Source: Sesamum alatum | Lineage: Eukaryota; Streptophyta; Magnoliopsida; Lamiales; Pedaliaceae | DNA length: 64,000 nt | Reading direction: 5' to 3' | Assembly (NCBI GenBank): GCA_034509735.1 | Contig: JACGWO010000005.1 | Span: 22,748,383-22,812,382 of the forward strand | In this document: in pieces, positions 1 through 11,154 of the stretch | Layout: the number at the start of each line of letters is the position of its first letter | Position numbering within the stretch: the stretch's first letter is position 1 | Position numbers and translations under genes: made by a program | The notes under the pieces: model-generated | Told to the model about the DNA's origin: nothing | Databases searched by the model: none | What the model saw: the letters and a program-made list of their open reading frames with translations, nothing else

Positions 1-285
1 GAGGATGGACGTGGCGCCTAGCATGACCAAGCCATGTTCGCCTATATCGCAGGCAACTTGGCTATGGGAGTATTGGCACGAGATCTCATCACAAGATCCA
101 CGAAAATATTCTTAGACAACCACCATCTCTAGGAGCAATGGTGGATAGAGGTAACACGGTTAGACCGTATTGCTTCGCAAGGAAATATAAGTAGACTCAC
201 AATACCTTAGTCGGTATCGTAGATTACTCATACTCGGAGGATTCTGAACAAAGTGGGTAATTGACTTATTGGTCAAGTGGGAGAT
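1..285 (+). pseudogene. 3' end of a degraded copia pol (RNase H tail), cut by the window edge
   Basis: No open frame survives. Bases about 85-130 (gagatctcatcac, then attcttagac) line up with the C-terminal block that better copies here encode as RSHHRSKHILRRYHLL (for example near 29270-29320), so this is the tail of a copia polyprotein past the RNase H domain. Several in-frame stops are visible. It ends in a purine-rich tract and is followed directly by an LTR, which fixes its orientation. The rest of the element lies upstream of the window. The sequence is more diverged than the other copies, so it is probably older or from another subfamily. Confidence 0.6.
275..285 (+). promoter_or_regulatory. 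Polypurine tract of the leftmost copia element
   Basis: The sequence aagtgggagat sits directly before the LTR start TGTTAGAATAGG. The same tract precedes each 3' LTR in the window. It is the usual plus-strand primer site in reverse transcription. Confidence 0.7.
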
Positions 286-2433
286 TGTTAGAATAGGTGA
301 GCAGAAAGTCAATGGTATTGGCTGTTCTGAGAACCATTCGTCAATCTGTGAACAAGTAATATTATGTTAATGAATGTAGTAAGGATTCATAGGCATGAGT
401 TTGTTGTACTTACTGCTTGCATCGTTACGATGTCACAACAAACGCCCACAGACTGAAATAACATTTCGGCAAAATTGGAACTACGCTTGGAGGTAGGTTC
501 ATGAAATCAGTTTCGCCGAATCAGTCTGAAATACTCCAAGTCAAAGGAATCTCGAGACAGGGCATCGAGAATCCATTTGAGACTTGCAATAAGCATCTGC
601 TGTCGTGTTTCATCGACAGGTGACGAGGATCGTCTAAGCAGTGTTAGTGGGTCGGCCTGCTGGGGAGCGGCCGACTGAGGTGACTCGCGGGAATCGTCAT
701 ATGGAAGCCACTCGGGCTTGGTCGGTATGACTTGTATTCCCGGTTCCGATAGTACGGGATTAGTCCTCGGACTTGAGGATCACGGCAGTCCCCTACATAC
801 TAAGGCTGTATCTTGGATATGGTGAAATTTGACCGGTTATATTACATTGTCATCATAAGCCTCATCCAGTGCAGTCGGAGTATGTAAGAATGGTGAATTC
901 CAAGATAGGATCTGTCCCCTGTCAAACGATATGACAGCAAGATCTCATATGCGCTCGGAGATGGTTTAGACTCACAAAGTCTATGGCCATAGCACTTGAT
1001 GTAGAGGGAAAGGATTTCCTACGTCGAGTTAAACCTATCTCGAGCATTATGCATAGTTGCCTAGTCAAGAATACGAACCGACCCCTAGACTAAAGGCCGG
1101 GAGACAGGCGACAATAGGACCGTACCCGTACGTATCGAGCATCGGTAGGACCGCACCTGCATATAACTCGGAGCCTAAATGTTCACACCATAAATTCACC
1201 TAGTCTCTAGTGCCATGGACCGTTGCTAGATGGCCACCCATGGTAACGGACTACTTTGGTTATGAAATAATAAGAAGTAGGTCCAAGTCTAGCTGAAAGG
1301 TGAACCTAAAGAGTCACACCCGCTACACCAAATGAAAGGGAATTAATTTGGAATTAATTCCGGGAGAAGGTTTAATTTAATGGAATTAAATTATACTTCT
1401 TGGAGATTCAAGCCTCGATGAATTATTTGGAATAATCGGGCTTGAGTTCATAAATTAGATTTATGAATTTTATAAAGCGTGGGCTTTCCTTTTAATTAGA
1501 TTAAAAGGGTGAATTAATTAATTAGTGGGCTTGGTATATTAAATAGGATTTAATATAAAGTCCATGGGACTATTTAATTTAGAATTAAATAAGTCCTTTC
1601 CATTAATTAATTAATGGGCTTAGTATATTAAATATGATTTAATATAAAGTCCATGGGATTATTTAATTTAGAATTAAATAGGCCCATTCCATAAAGCCCA
1701 TCAAAATGGATGGACAAGATTTGATCTAGAGAACAATGAGATGAAGGGCCATGATTAATTTGACTTAATCAAAGCCTAATTTGACTAGGATTTGACTAGG
1801 TCAAAATCCTAGTCAAAGTGTGTCTCTTTGGAAGAGTTTGAGAAGGAATAGGAAATTCCATCTTCTATAAATACTCAAAAAACACACACGCACACCTAGT
1901 ATTCTCTACAACTCTCATCTCTCATCTCTCTCAAGATTTCGTCCATCCCCTTCTTTTCTCTCCAAGAATTATACTTTGTTCTTCTTGATTTTATTCAAGT
2001 TAAGAACATAAGAGACATTGATTGCGTTAATTCATAGCGTGTATCGATGTCTCTTCTCCCCAAATAATTTCTGGCTAGCACGAGCGTTGTTTGCTTTCCG
2101 GTGGAGCGAGTGAGATGATTTGGAGGGTCTCTTCTTGAGATCTTGGTGCAAAACGGGGAACAATGCATGTAGCCGAACGAAGACAAAACTACAACCGGGT
2201 AGGTTCTTTAATTATGTTTTTCGTTTCTAATTCTATGGCTTCCATGTTGTGTTTTATTGAACATGAGATACACCGAACGCCAGGGAGAATCAAGGGCACA
2301 CCCCTTGATTCGTTTATGTACGTTATGCATGATTTAAATTCTATTTAATTATGCTTTGTAATTTTTTATTACGCACTATTTCGTGCTTCCGCTATTTGCG
2401 TTAATCTCCCGGGATGATCCACATAATCTTTCA
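286..2433 (+). repeat. Type-B copia LTR (3' LTR of the leftmost element)
   Basis: It starts TGTTAGAATAGGTGAG after a polypurine tract and ends ATAATCTTTCA, giving TG...CA ends over about 2148 bases. The interior has the family landmarks: the block around 1200-1245 with ccatggaccgttgctagatg, AT-rich tracts at 1330-1700 with repeated aattaatta motifs, a W-box cluster and TATA box near 1757-1873, and an anchored CGAACGCCAGGG block near 2275. No following internal sequence is present, as expected for a 3' LTR. Small frames inside it are not genes. Confidence 0.82.
1757..1873 (+). promoter_or_regulatory. LTR promoter: W-box cluster and TATA box
   Basis: At least four TTGAC cores, on both strands, occur at 1757-1820 within a tttgactagg...cctagtcaaa inverted repeat. 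A TATA box (tataaata, 1866-1873) follows about 50 bases later. This arrangement recurs in every LTR here. TTGAC[C/T] is the known core bound by WRKY factors. Activity in this copy is inferred. Confidence 0.55.
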
Positions 2434-3233
2434 CTATGCTTCATACCCGAGATGCGTTTACTCTATCAATCGACGTAGGAAACCCTTTCCTGCTGAATCA
2501 ATTGCTATGGCCATAGACTTTTAAAGTCTAAACCATCTCAGAGTGCATAAGAGACATCACCGTCATGTACTGACAGGGGACAGATCCTATCTTGAAATCC
2601 GCCGTCCTCGCTACATACTCCAACTGCACTGGACAAGGCTTATAATAACTATCTTACAGAATGATCACCTCTCGCGCAGATCCAAGATACAGTCTTCATA
2701 TGCACGTGACTGCCATGATTCCTCAGGTCTGAGGACTAATCCCGTACTATTGGAATCGGGAATTCCAGTCATACGAACAAGCCTCCAAGGCTTCTATATG
2801 ATGATTCCCGCGAGTCATTTCAGTCAGTCGACCACCTTGTCAACTAACCCACTAAAATTGCACAGACGACCTTCGTCTGTCGCCGATGAAACTCGGCACT
2901 CACCTAGTGAATGCAATACTTAGTGCAAGTCTCAATAGGACACTCGATGCCCAGTCTCGAGGTCCTCGACTTGGAATGTTTCAGACCAACCCTCAGAAGT
3001 TGGTTTCATAGCCGCCATCCAATGCGCAGCCCAACTACATGGGTTATCCAATTGGTCTGTGGGCATTTGTTGTGACGTTGAAACGCCGTTCAATGTTAGT
3101 AGTAAGCACAACAAACACAGTGCCAGTGATGAATAGTTACTCTATTCATCAGGATAATATTGTATTAATAAAGATTGATGAATAGTTCCCAAAACCGCCA
3201 ATCCAATTGGCTTTCTGGTCACCTATTCTAACA
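2434..3233 (-). repeat. Truncated type-B LTR, first ~800 bases, inverted
   Basis: Read on the minus strand this starts with the LTR terminus (plus-strand end CACCTATTCTAACA at 3233) and continues about 800 bases into a type-B LTR. It includes the gacaggggacagatcc block seen in the other type-B copies, then stops abruptly at 2434 against the end of the preceding LTR. It abuts the 3' part of another type-B LTR in the opposite orientation. No target-site duplication can be assigned. Confidence 0.7.
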
Positions 3234-4199
3234 AGGAGATTGACTTGGAGTTAATCTCGAAGGATAAATAAGTAATTGGATTACTTAAGGAAAAGTCCAT
3301 TGGATGGACGGGCCTTCGTTTAATTGGTAAAATGGATTTTCGATTAAATATGGACTTCTTCCCATAACTAGACATGGCCAAAATGCCCCCTTGGAGGAAG
3401 CAAAATCAGCCATGTTTCATGCAAGGTGGTATATTGACATGTCTCTTTTGGAAAGAGACAAATCAACTCCAATCAAGCCCTTCCCTTTTGGTATGATTTG
3501 ATCATACCATAAATTTTGGTAAGCTTGATTGAAGAATTGATGTTGATTGATTGGAATGAATCTAGAAATCCTTGGATGAACCTAGACACATTCCAATAAT
3601 CACATTAATTATGTATATATATGAGAATATACAACACCAAGCATAAGTGAATCATAATTCATCTTTTTCTAGGAAAAAGAAGAAGCTAAAAATCGGCCCT
3701 CTCCTCTCTCCCAACTCTCGGCCATCTCCCTCTTTCTCTACTTATGTTCTTCACTTGGTTTTGAACCAATAAGAAGAACAAAGTAAGTTTAAGAGAGCAC
3801 TAATTCATAGTGTTCTTCTCTTAAACCGATTCCTTCTTAAACCTGTTCTTTTCTAGCAAGAAGAACGTGTGTTTCTTCTGGTGTGGTGTGAATCACCATT
3901 GGATAATCCATCCGTTTGGATTAGTTAGCATTCCGGAACAAGGGAACAATGCTAGTAGCCGCGTGCACGTAGATCATCAAAGGTAACAGTTTTATTACGC
4001 TTTGGTTGATTTACAATCTATCTATGCCCTATGTGTTTTATATATGTTTTAATATTTACACATCCTACATCGAATCCCCATTTGAGCACCCAAGGGTACA
4101 TCCCTTGGGATTTGTTTATTTAAATTAGATTTAAATTTACGCCCTTTTCTCGCTTTCTCGCTTCCGTTGTTGCTCCCGGACGGATCCGCTTGTCCTTCA
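3234..4199 (+). repeat. Type-B LTR, 3' part
   Basis: It begins inside a type-B LTR at the attgacttggagt block that follows the gaggttgag motif in other copies (compare about 39290). It runs through a TATA-like tatatata (3614-3621) and ends in cggatccgcttgtccttca, the type-B terminus. The next base enters copia integrase coding sequence, with gttcg at 4200-4204 a likely target-site copy. The first ~1 kb of this LTR is missing or replaced by the inverted piece before it. Confidence 0.75.
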
Positions 4200-5173
4200 G
4201 TTCGTTCCATGATGAGTTTCACCAAATTGCCCTTGTCCTTTTGGGGCTACGCATTGGAGACTGCAGCCAAGTTGTTAAATTTGGCGCCAACCAGTATATT
4301 GACCCAAACGCCGTATGAGATATGGCATGACAAGCCTACGTCCTACAACTACTTGAAAGTGTGGGGTAGCCCCGCATACGTCAAGAAGCTAGTGGGAGAC
4401 AAGCTAGAATCAAAGTCTAGTTTATGCAGGTTCGTTGGATACCCCAAGGAAACTTCAGGTTATTATTTCTATGACCCATTGGAACAAAAGGTATTTGTCT
4501 CAAGGAACGTAGTGTTCTTAGAGCAAGGCTTTTCGGAGGAGATCCAACCTGATGAACTGATCCTTGAGGAGTCAAGTGATGGAAACCAGTCATCAGTGGA
4601 AGCCGCAGATTCCTCACTTAGAGGATTCGGGATAGATACCCAGAGGGCTGACCAAACTCGAGAAGTCCAGCATGCTAGGCATGAAGGACGACCTCAGGAA
4701 GGGCCAGCCTCGGTACCTGAACCGCCGGCTCCAATATAGTCAGCGCCCACAGTCACCACTAACGTTCCCGTTATCCATAGGTCAGCTAGAGAGTCCCGAC
4801 CTCCGGTGAGATATGGCTTTCTAAACACGAATAGTCTGTTGGATAAGGTTCCTAAGACAAACGGGGTAGCGATGTCTGACATCGACTTCGGGAGATGGCT
4901 TGAGGCCATGAAAATCGAAATGGACTCCATGAATGAGAACCAAGTCTGGACACTTGTAGACCCACCCAAAGGGGTTAAGCCAGTTGACTGTAAATGGGTC
5001 TATAAGCGCAAACTTAGCATTGATGGAGAGGTCACAATCTTCAAGGCTAGGCTAGTAGCAAAAGGGTACACTGAACGGCTCGGTGTCGATTTTGTGGACA
5101 CCTACTCGCCGGTAGCCATGGCTAAGTCCATTCGGATCTTGCTTATCATAGCAGCATGATATGACTATGAGAT
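4200..5173 (+). pseudogene. Copia pol fragment: end of integrase through N-terminal RT
   Basis: The frame from 4200 to 4736 encodes the end of the integrase region (MMSFTKLPLSFWGYALE, then the GSPAYVK and RFVGYPKE blocks typical of copia integrase C-termini) and the acidic linker to RT. A stop at about 4737 ends it. From 4806 the N-terminal RT is open (DPPKGVKPVDCKWVYKRKL, then SPVAMAKSIRILL) until a stop at 5157-5159, where better copies have a Trp codon. The left edge is an inserted type-B LTR and the right edge is the LTR of element X. It codes for no complete domain and is a dead remnant. Confidence 0.82.
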
Positions 5174-6428
5174 AGGTGACCATGTAGCCAATCTTGGTAG
5201 GCGAATTCTAACCTATGTCTGAACAATTTCGAGGATTTGATAAATCATTAATGAATAAGAAGTGAAACTCATTTGGCATTTACTTGGTTTGTGTTCACTT
5301 TATCTGCTTTATATTTCAGTTCACTACGCAAACAAAGCCCACGGACTGAAAATGCATTTCGGGGACTGGGACTACGCTTGGAGGTAGGTCCATGAAATCA
5401 GTCCCGCCGAATCAGTCCGGAAATCTCCAAGTCAAGAAATCTCAAAAATGGGTACCGAGATTCCCCTTGAGACTTGCACTAAGCATCTGCTGTCGTATTT
5501 CATCGACGGGTGATGAAGGTCGTCTAAGCAGTGTTAGTGGGTTGGCCTGCTAGGGAGCAGCTGACTGAGGTGACTAGCCCGAACCGTCTTACGGAGGACC
5601 TTGAGTAGGGTCGGTTAGGTATGACAAGTGTTCCCGGTTCCAACAGCACAGATCAAGTCCTTTGACTTGAGAAACTGCTGAGTTTACCTTTATATCAGGG
5701 CTATATCTTAGTGTAGTCATAAGATACATCTAATGCAGCTCCAGTGTATAGAGTGACAGTAGTTTCCAAGAAGGGATCTGTCTCCTGTCAAAAGGTATTA
5801 ACAGTTGAGTCTCACAAATGCTCTGAGTCTTGTCCTTAAAATCTGTGGCCACAATAACTGAACAGAAGGGAAGGTTTCCCTTGCGGCGTTTAGTAAAGGA
5901 CAAACCGACACTTAGGTCCAATATGGGTACCTGCATTTTCCGTGCCCTAGACCCTAAGTGGTGAGACCGTCGACGGAAGGACAAGTGTACTGTTAGAGCT
6001 TAAATGTTCATCCCCGTATATTCACCTAGTCTCTAGTGCCATGGACTGTTGCTAGATGGCCACCCATGGTAACGAGCGGATTCTAGGAATCCGACCAAGT
6101 CTAGCTGAAGGTGAAACTAAAGAGTCACACACAATCCGCACACAATAAAGTATTTAATCTAGAATTAAATATTTGGAGAAATGGAATAATTAAATTGGAT
6201 TTAATTGGGTCCTTAATTTTCTTGGAAAGAACTAATTCCTTTTATTGGATAGAAGGGATTTATTTAATAAATTAGATTTATTAGAAAATTAATTTAATGG
6301 GCCTAGAATAAATATTTATATTTATTATATTTATTTATTTCCCTTGGAATATTTAAATAGGATTTAAATATTCCATCAAATTAATTGGATGGTTGAGATT
6401 AAATGGAGAGATGGATGGCTAGGATTTA

Positions 6429-6510
6429 TTTGACTAGGTCAAAATCCTAGTCAAATTAGTCTTCCTAGAGTTGGAGTTTGAAGATGATTAAACTCCTCCT
6501 CTATATATAT
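6429..6510 (+). promoter_or_regulatory. Element X LTR promoter: W-box palindrome and TATA box
   Basis: TTGAC at 6430-6434 and reverse cores (gtcaa) at 6438-6442 and 6450-6454 form the inverted repeat tttgactagg...cctagtcaaa. The TATA box tatatatat is at 6502-6510. A CA dinucleotide run follows downstream at 6547-6578, in the likely R/U5 region. Confidence 0.55.
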
Positions 6511-6546
6511 TCCTAGCCGTTCACTTGTAAAAGGATGATGAATCTT

Positions 6547-6578
6547 CACACACACACACACACACACGCACACACACA
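6547..6578 (+). repeat. CA dinucleotide microsatellite in LTR
   Basis: A run of (CA)n with one CG interruption lies downstream of the TATA box. Equivalent runs occur at 25505-25537, 27747-27760 and, as TG on the opposite strand, at 37077-37098. Length differs between copies, as expected of a microsatellite. Confidence 0.85.
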
Positions 6579-6943
6579 ATTCGTGTACTCTCTCCCTCTT
6601 TACCTCTCGTCCGCCTCTCTCCTCTCTTTCCAAGAAAACACTCACTTGTTCTTTTGTGTTAACAATTGAACATTGGAGGATTAATCCCGTTAAACTAATA
6701 ACGTGTTATTGATCCGTACTCTCCAAAATACTTGTTCGTTCGCTAGCACGAAGTACAAGATATGTGGGCGAATTGCGTGTCACGAATTAGAGGGTCTCCC
6801 ATACGAGATTTTGGAGCAAATTGGGGAACAACGCGAGTACCGGTTAGAAGAGGAAAATGACGAATCGGTAGGTTCTCGTTTACGTTTTCATCTTCTTTAT
6901 TTTACAAATCCTATGGCCTCCATGATTGCATGTATGTTTTTAA

Positions 6944-8940
6944 TGAAAGAAAATCCGGTGGATCGTCCCGGGAATTGCGCGAATGCGGAAGCGCAGTAAA
7001 AATAAACATATTAAAATAAAAGGCATGCTTTTAATTTAAAGAACACGCTCAAGGGGTGTGCCCTTGAGGTTCCCGGGCGTTTGGTGTATCTCATGATCAT
7101 AAAACAATTAAATAAATCATGGAGGCCATAGAGTTAAAAATAAAGAGGGACGAAATCTTAAACGAGACCTACCCGTTGTCGTTTTCGTCTTCAACTGCTA
7201 CTCGCGTTGTTCCCCGTTTTGCACCAAGACCTCGTTCTTGAGATCCTCCAAATCGTGACACACGATCCACCCACGTATCTTGCACGTCGTGCTAGCAACG
7301 AACAAGTATTATTTTTGGAGTGGACGAATCAATAACTCGTTATCAATTAACGGTATTGGTTCGTCTAAGTTCTTGATGTTCCAAGAACAAAAAGAACTAA
7401 GAAAAATATTTTCTTGCTAGAGAAAGAGAGAGGGGGCGGACGAGAGGTAGGAGAGGGAGAGTGTGTGTTGTGTGTGTTTTTCAAGAATCATCATCGTTTA
7501 AATGTTGGAAGCTAGGGGTTTATATAGAGGAAGAGTTTAATCCTCTTTAAACTCAAACTCTTTAAGTAACCTAATTTGACTAGGATTTTGACCTAGTCAA
7601 AGTCCTAGTCAAACTAGTGTTTGACCTAGTCAAACGAATCCTAGCCTTCCATCTCCCCTTTCCATCTCGACCGTTGATTTTAATTTAATGGAATATTTAA
7701 ATCCTATTAAATATTCCAAAAGGCTAAATAAATATAATATAATAAATTAATATTATAATTTATTCTTAAGCCTATTAAATCAACCCTTTTAATAAATCCT
7801 ATTTATTAATTTAATTCCTTTTATCAAATAGAAGGAATTAATTTCTCCAAGAAAATATAGGACCCGATTAAATCTAATTTAATCATTCCTTTACTCCAAT
7901 ATTTAATTCCAAATTAAATACTAAGTGTGTGTGGATAGTGTGTGACTCTTTAGGTTCACCATTCAGCTAGACTTGGTCGGATTCCTAGAATCCGTCCGTT
8001 ACCATGGGTGGCCATCTAGCAACGGTCCATGGCACTAGAGACTAGGTGAAATATTTGGGGATGAACATTTAGGTTCTAACAGTATACTTGTCCTTCTGTC
8101 TTCGGTCTCATCACTTAGGGTCTAGGGCACGGAAGATGCAGGTACCCATTTTGGACCTAAGTGTCGGTCTGTCCTTACTAAACGCCGCAAGGGAAACCTT
8201 TTCCCTTCTGTTCAGTCACTGTGGCCACAGATTTCAGGGACAAGACACAGAGCATATATGAGACTCAACTGTCAACACCTTTTGACAGGAGACAGATCCT
8301 TTCTTGGAAACTACTGTCACTTTGTACACCCGAGCTGCACTAGACATGGCTTATGACTACTCAAGAGTATTTTGGCAATCTCTCACCATATCTAAGATAC
8401 AGACCTGATGCACAGGTAAACTCAGCAGTTCCTCAAGTCAAAGGACTTGGCCTGTACCGTTGGAACCGAGAATACACGTCATACCTTGCTGACCACACTC
8501 AAGGCCCTCCGTAAGACGGTTCTCGCGAGTCACCTCAGTCAGCTGCTTCCTAGCATGCTGACCTACTAACACTGCTTAGACGACCTTCGTCACCCATCGA
8601 TGAAATACGACAGCAGATGCTTAGTGCAAGTCTCAAAGGGAATCCCGGTACCCATTTTCGGGATTCCTTAACTTGGAGATTTCCGGACTGATTCGGTAAG
8701 ACTGATTTCATGGACCTACTTCCAAGCGTAGTCCCAGTCCCCGAAATTGTTTCTCAGTCCGTGGGCTTTGTTTGCGTAGTGAACAGATATGTAAATGCAG
8801 ATAAGTGAACGTAAACAAAGTATTGCCATATGAATTTTCACTTCTTTATTCATACATATTTTATCAAATACCAAAGAATTGTCGAGACATAGGTTACATA
8901 TTCCTGCCAAAATTGGCTTACATGGTCAGCTATTCTAACA
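6944..8940 (-). repeat. N1 3' LTR
   Basis: On the plus strand it runs from tgaaagaaaatccggtgg to tcagctattctaaca (1997 bases). It is bounded inside by the reverse polypurine tract and outside by tttaa. The sequence is almost the same as 15192-17192. Confidence 0.92.
7519..7635 (-). promoter_or_regulatory. N1 3' LTR TATA box and W-box cluster
   Basis: On the minus strand, TTGAC cores cluster at 7635-7575 (five or more, both orientations), about 50 bases upstream of the TATA box ctatataaa (7527-7519). A TG run follows at about 7461-7480. It is identical in layout to the N1 5' LTR. Confidence 0.55.
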
Positions 8941-9941
8941 ATATCCCACTTGACCTTTAACCAATTGCCCATATGCTTAATCCCCATCTTCTCAAGATGT
9001 TGCGTATGAGCGCTCTGCGACTTAGGCTTTGTCAGCGGGTCTGTTGTGTTGTCTGCCGAGTTGACTTGGTCCATCCGGACGTCACCTCTTCCTACCATTT
9101 CTCTAAGAAGATGGTAGCGTCTAAGAATATGTTTGGAACGGTGATGAGATCTCGGTTCCTTTGCTTGCGCTATAGCGCCGTTGTTATCACAGAAGATGAC
9201 AACGGGCTCGGCGATGCTAGGCACCACACCCAACTCTTGGATGTAGTTTCTCATCCAAACCGCTTCCTTAGCAGCTTCTGAAGCTGCTATGTATTCAGCC
9301 TCTGTGGTGGAGTCAGCAACGGTTGCTTGCTTGGAACTTTTCCAAGCTACTACTCCTCCATTGAGTTTGAACACGTACCCCGATTGAGACTTGGCATCAT
9401 CGTCATCAGACTGGAAGCTAGCGTCGCTAAAGCCTTCCAGAATTAGTTCTCCATTGCCATAGACTAGGAACGTTTCCTTAGTCCTCCTTAGGTACTTAAG
9501 GATGCCCTTAACAGCATTCCAATGTGCCTCTCCTGCGCAGGACTGATATCTGCTTGTTACGCTCAAAGCGTATGCAATGTCAGGCCTAGTGCAGTGGACC
9601 GCATATTGTATGCTACCTACGGCGGAGGCATAGGGGATGACCTTCATCCTTTCAAGTTCCTCATCAGTCTGTGGGGACTGTTTCTTGGATAACTTGATCC
9701 CATGCCTCATTGGAAGGAATCTTCGTTTGGAGTTGTCCATTCGATATCTCTTTAGGACTTTCTCCATATACGAGTTTTGGGTGGGTCCTAACATCCTTTT
9801 AGATCTGTCCCTGACAATCTGGATGCCTAGGATGTAGGAGGTTTCACCCAAGTCCTTCAGGGAAAACTGGGTTGACAACCATGCTTTTGTGTTTCCTAAC
9901 ATTCTGACGTCATTACCAATGAGCAGAAATGTCATCCACAT
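8850..9941 (-). pseudogene. N1 pol: C-terminal RT and RNase H
   Basis: This open stretch of 363 residues begins just after the RT YVDD site. It carries the RT end (KDLGETSYILGIQI, MEKVLKRYRMDN) and then copia RNase H, with acidic residues in GFSDASFQ, TEAEYIAASE and FCDNNGAIA and the C-terminal RSHHRSKHILRRYHLL block. The enzyme degrades the RNA strand during reverse transcription. The normal stop after the GDWL-like end (about 8960) has been lost through a one-base deletion, so the frame reads about 37 residues into the LTR. A frameshift at about 9930 separates it from the RT core. Confidence 0.88.
8941..8951 (-). promoter_or_regulatory. N1 polypurine tract
   Basis: On the minus strand aagtgggatat lies directly before the 3' LTR. 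One base differs from the aagtgggagat form in the other copies. Confidence 0.65.
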
Positions 9942-10263
9942 AAAGCACTAGGAACACTATTGAGCTCCCACTGACCTTCTTGTATACACAAGGGTCGGAT
10001 TCGTTTTTGATGAAGTCATATCCCCGTATTACTTCATCAAATCGAATGTTCCAACTTCGGGAGGCTTGTTTGAGGCCATAGATGGACTTCTGGAGGCGAC
10101 AGACTTTCTGTTCTTCTCCAGTGACCGTGAAACCCTGCGGCTGATCCATATAGATCTCTTCTTCAACGAAACCGTTGAGGAAGGCCGTTTTCACGTCCAT
10201 CTGCCATATCTCATAGTCATACCATGCTGCTATGGCGAGCAGAATCCGAATGGACTTAGCCAT
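9913..10263 (-). pseudogene. N1 pol: reverse transcriptase core
   Basis: It encodes the copia RT palm: [29 protein letters not shown], the EEIYMDQPQGF block, SIYGLKQASRSWN, and the catalytic LVLYVDD. One extra A in gcagaaatgtc at about 9930 shifts the frame just after YVDD. A stop at about 10306 (TAA, where other copies have a Gln codon) separates it from the N-terminal RT. It would copy the element RNA into DNA if intact. Confidence 0.88.
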
Positions 10264-10305
10264 GGCTACAGGCGAGTAGGTATCCTCAAAATCGACCCCG
10301 GGTCG

Positions 10306-11154
10306 TTAAGTGTATCCCTTAGCTACAAGCCTAGCCTTAAAGGTTGTGACTTCTCCATCAACGCCAAGTTTGCGCTTGTAGACCCACTTACAGCCCACTG
10401 GCTTAACACCTTTCGGTGGATCTACGAGACTCCAAACTTGGTTTTCGCTCATGGAGTCCATTTCGGCTTTCATGGCCTCAAGCCATTTCCCGGATTCGAT
10501 GTCAGACATCGCTTCTCCATAATTCTTAGGATCGTTATCCAAAAGATCGGTCGCACCTAGAAAGCCATATCTCATTGGAGGTCTGGACTCTCTAGTGGAC
10601 CTACGGAGAACGGGAACGTCAGTGGTGACTGTGGGCGCTGACTGTATCGGAGCCGGTGGTTCAGGAACCGTGGCTGGCTGTTCCTGAGGCTGTCCTTCAT
10701 GCCTAGCATGTTGGACTTCTCGAGGTTGGTCAGCCCTTCGGCTGTCTATCCTGAATCCTCTAAGTGAGGGTTCCGCGGCTTCTTCTGATGGCTGGATTCC
10801 ATCACTTGATTCCTCAAGGATCAGCTCATCAGGTTGGATATCCTCCGGGAAGCCTTGCTCCAAGAATACTGCATTTCTTGAAACAAACACCTTTTGTTCC
10901 AAGGGGTCATAAAAGTAATAACCCGCAGTTTCTTTAGGGTATCCAACGAACCTGCATAAGCTAGACCTAGATTCTAACTTATCTCCCACTAACCTCTTGA
11001 CGTATGCCGGGCTACCCCACACTTTCAAGTAGTTGTAGGATGCAGGCTTGTCATGCCATATCTCATATGGCGTTTGGGTCAATGTGCTAGTAGGCGCCAA
11101 ATTCAATAATTTGGCCGCCGTTTCTAGTGCATAGCCCCAAAACGATAAGGGCAA
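10306..11154 (-). pseudogene. N1 pol: integrase C-terminus, linker and N-terminal RT
   Basis: This 282-residue open stretch starts at MPLSFWGYALE (end of the integrase region), continues with the TPYEIWHDKP and GSPAYVKRLVG blocks and the RFVGYPKE motif, then a long Glu/Pro-rich linker, and ends in the RT start (DPPKGVKPVGCKWVYKRKL, FKARLVAKGYT). An extra A in ggtaaaaactc at about 11160 breaks the join to the integrase core. A TAA stop at about 10304 breaks the join to the RT core. Confidence 0.86.

Larger units (their letters stand above)
5174..6943 (+). repeat. Element X 5' LTR (type A), first part
   Basis: This is a type-A LTR lacking its first bases: pol sequence joins directly to aggtgaccatgtagcc. 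It carries a W-box cluster, a TATA box (6502-6510) and a CA-repeat (6547-6578). At 6943 it is interrupted by the minus-strand element N1, with the target tttaa at 6939-6943 duplicated at 17193-17197. The LTR continues at 17198. The last five bases are the left copy of that duplication. Confidence 0.8.

Noticed and set aside
2543..2923. A 126-residue plus-strand frame as a gene.
   Set aside because: It lies wholly in inverted type-B LTR sequence and is not maintained in the homologous parts of other type-B LTRs.
5730..5984. A reading frame recurring in many LTRs (for example 16340-16594, 24643-24861, 26881-27147, 63647-63901), with a repeated RARKMQVPILDL segment.
   Set aside because: It recurs only because the LTR recurs. 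Its length and frame vary by indel between copies, and it spans both orientations relative to transcription.
6451..6645. Minus-strand frame with a Cys-Val repeat (also 25389-25586).
   Set aside because: Translation of a CA/TG microsatellite.
10066..10560. A 164-residue plus-strand frame opposite RT (also 58286-58825).
   Set aside because: Antisense of the conserved RT coding sequence. Copia RT often leaves open antisense frames, and no domain is present.
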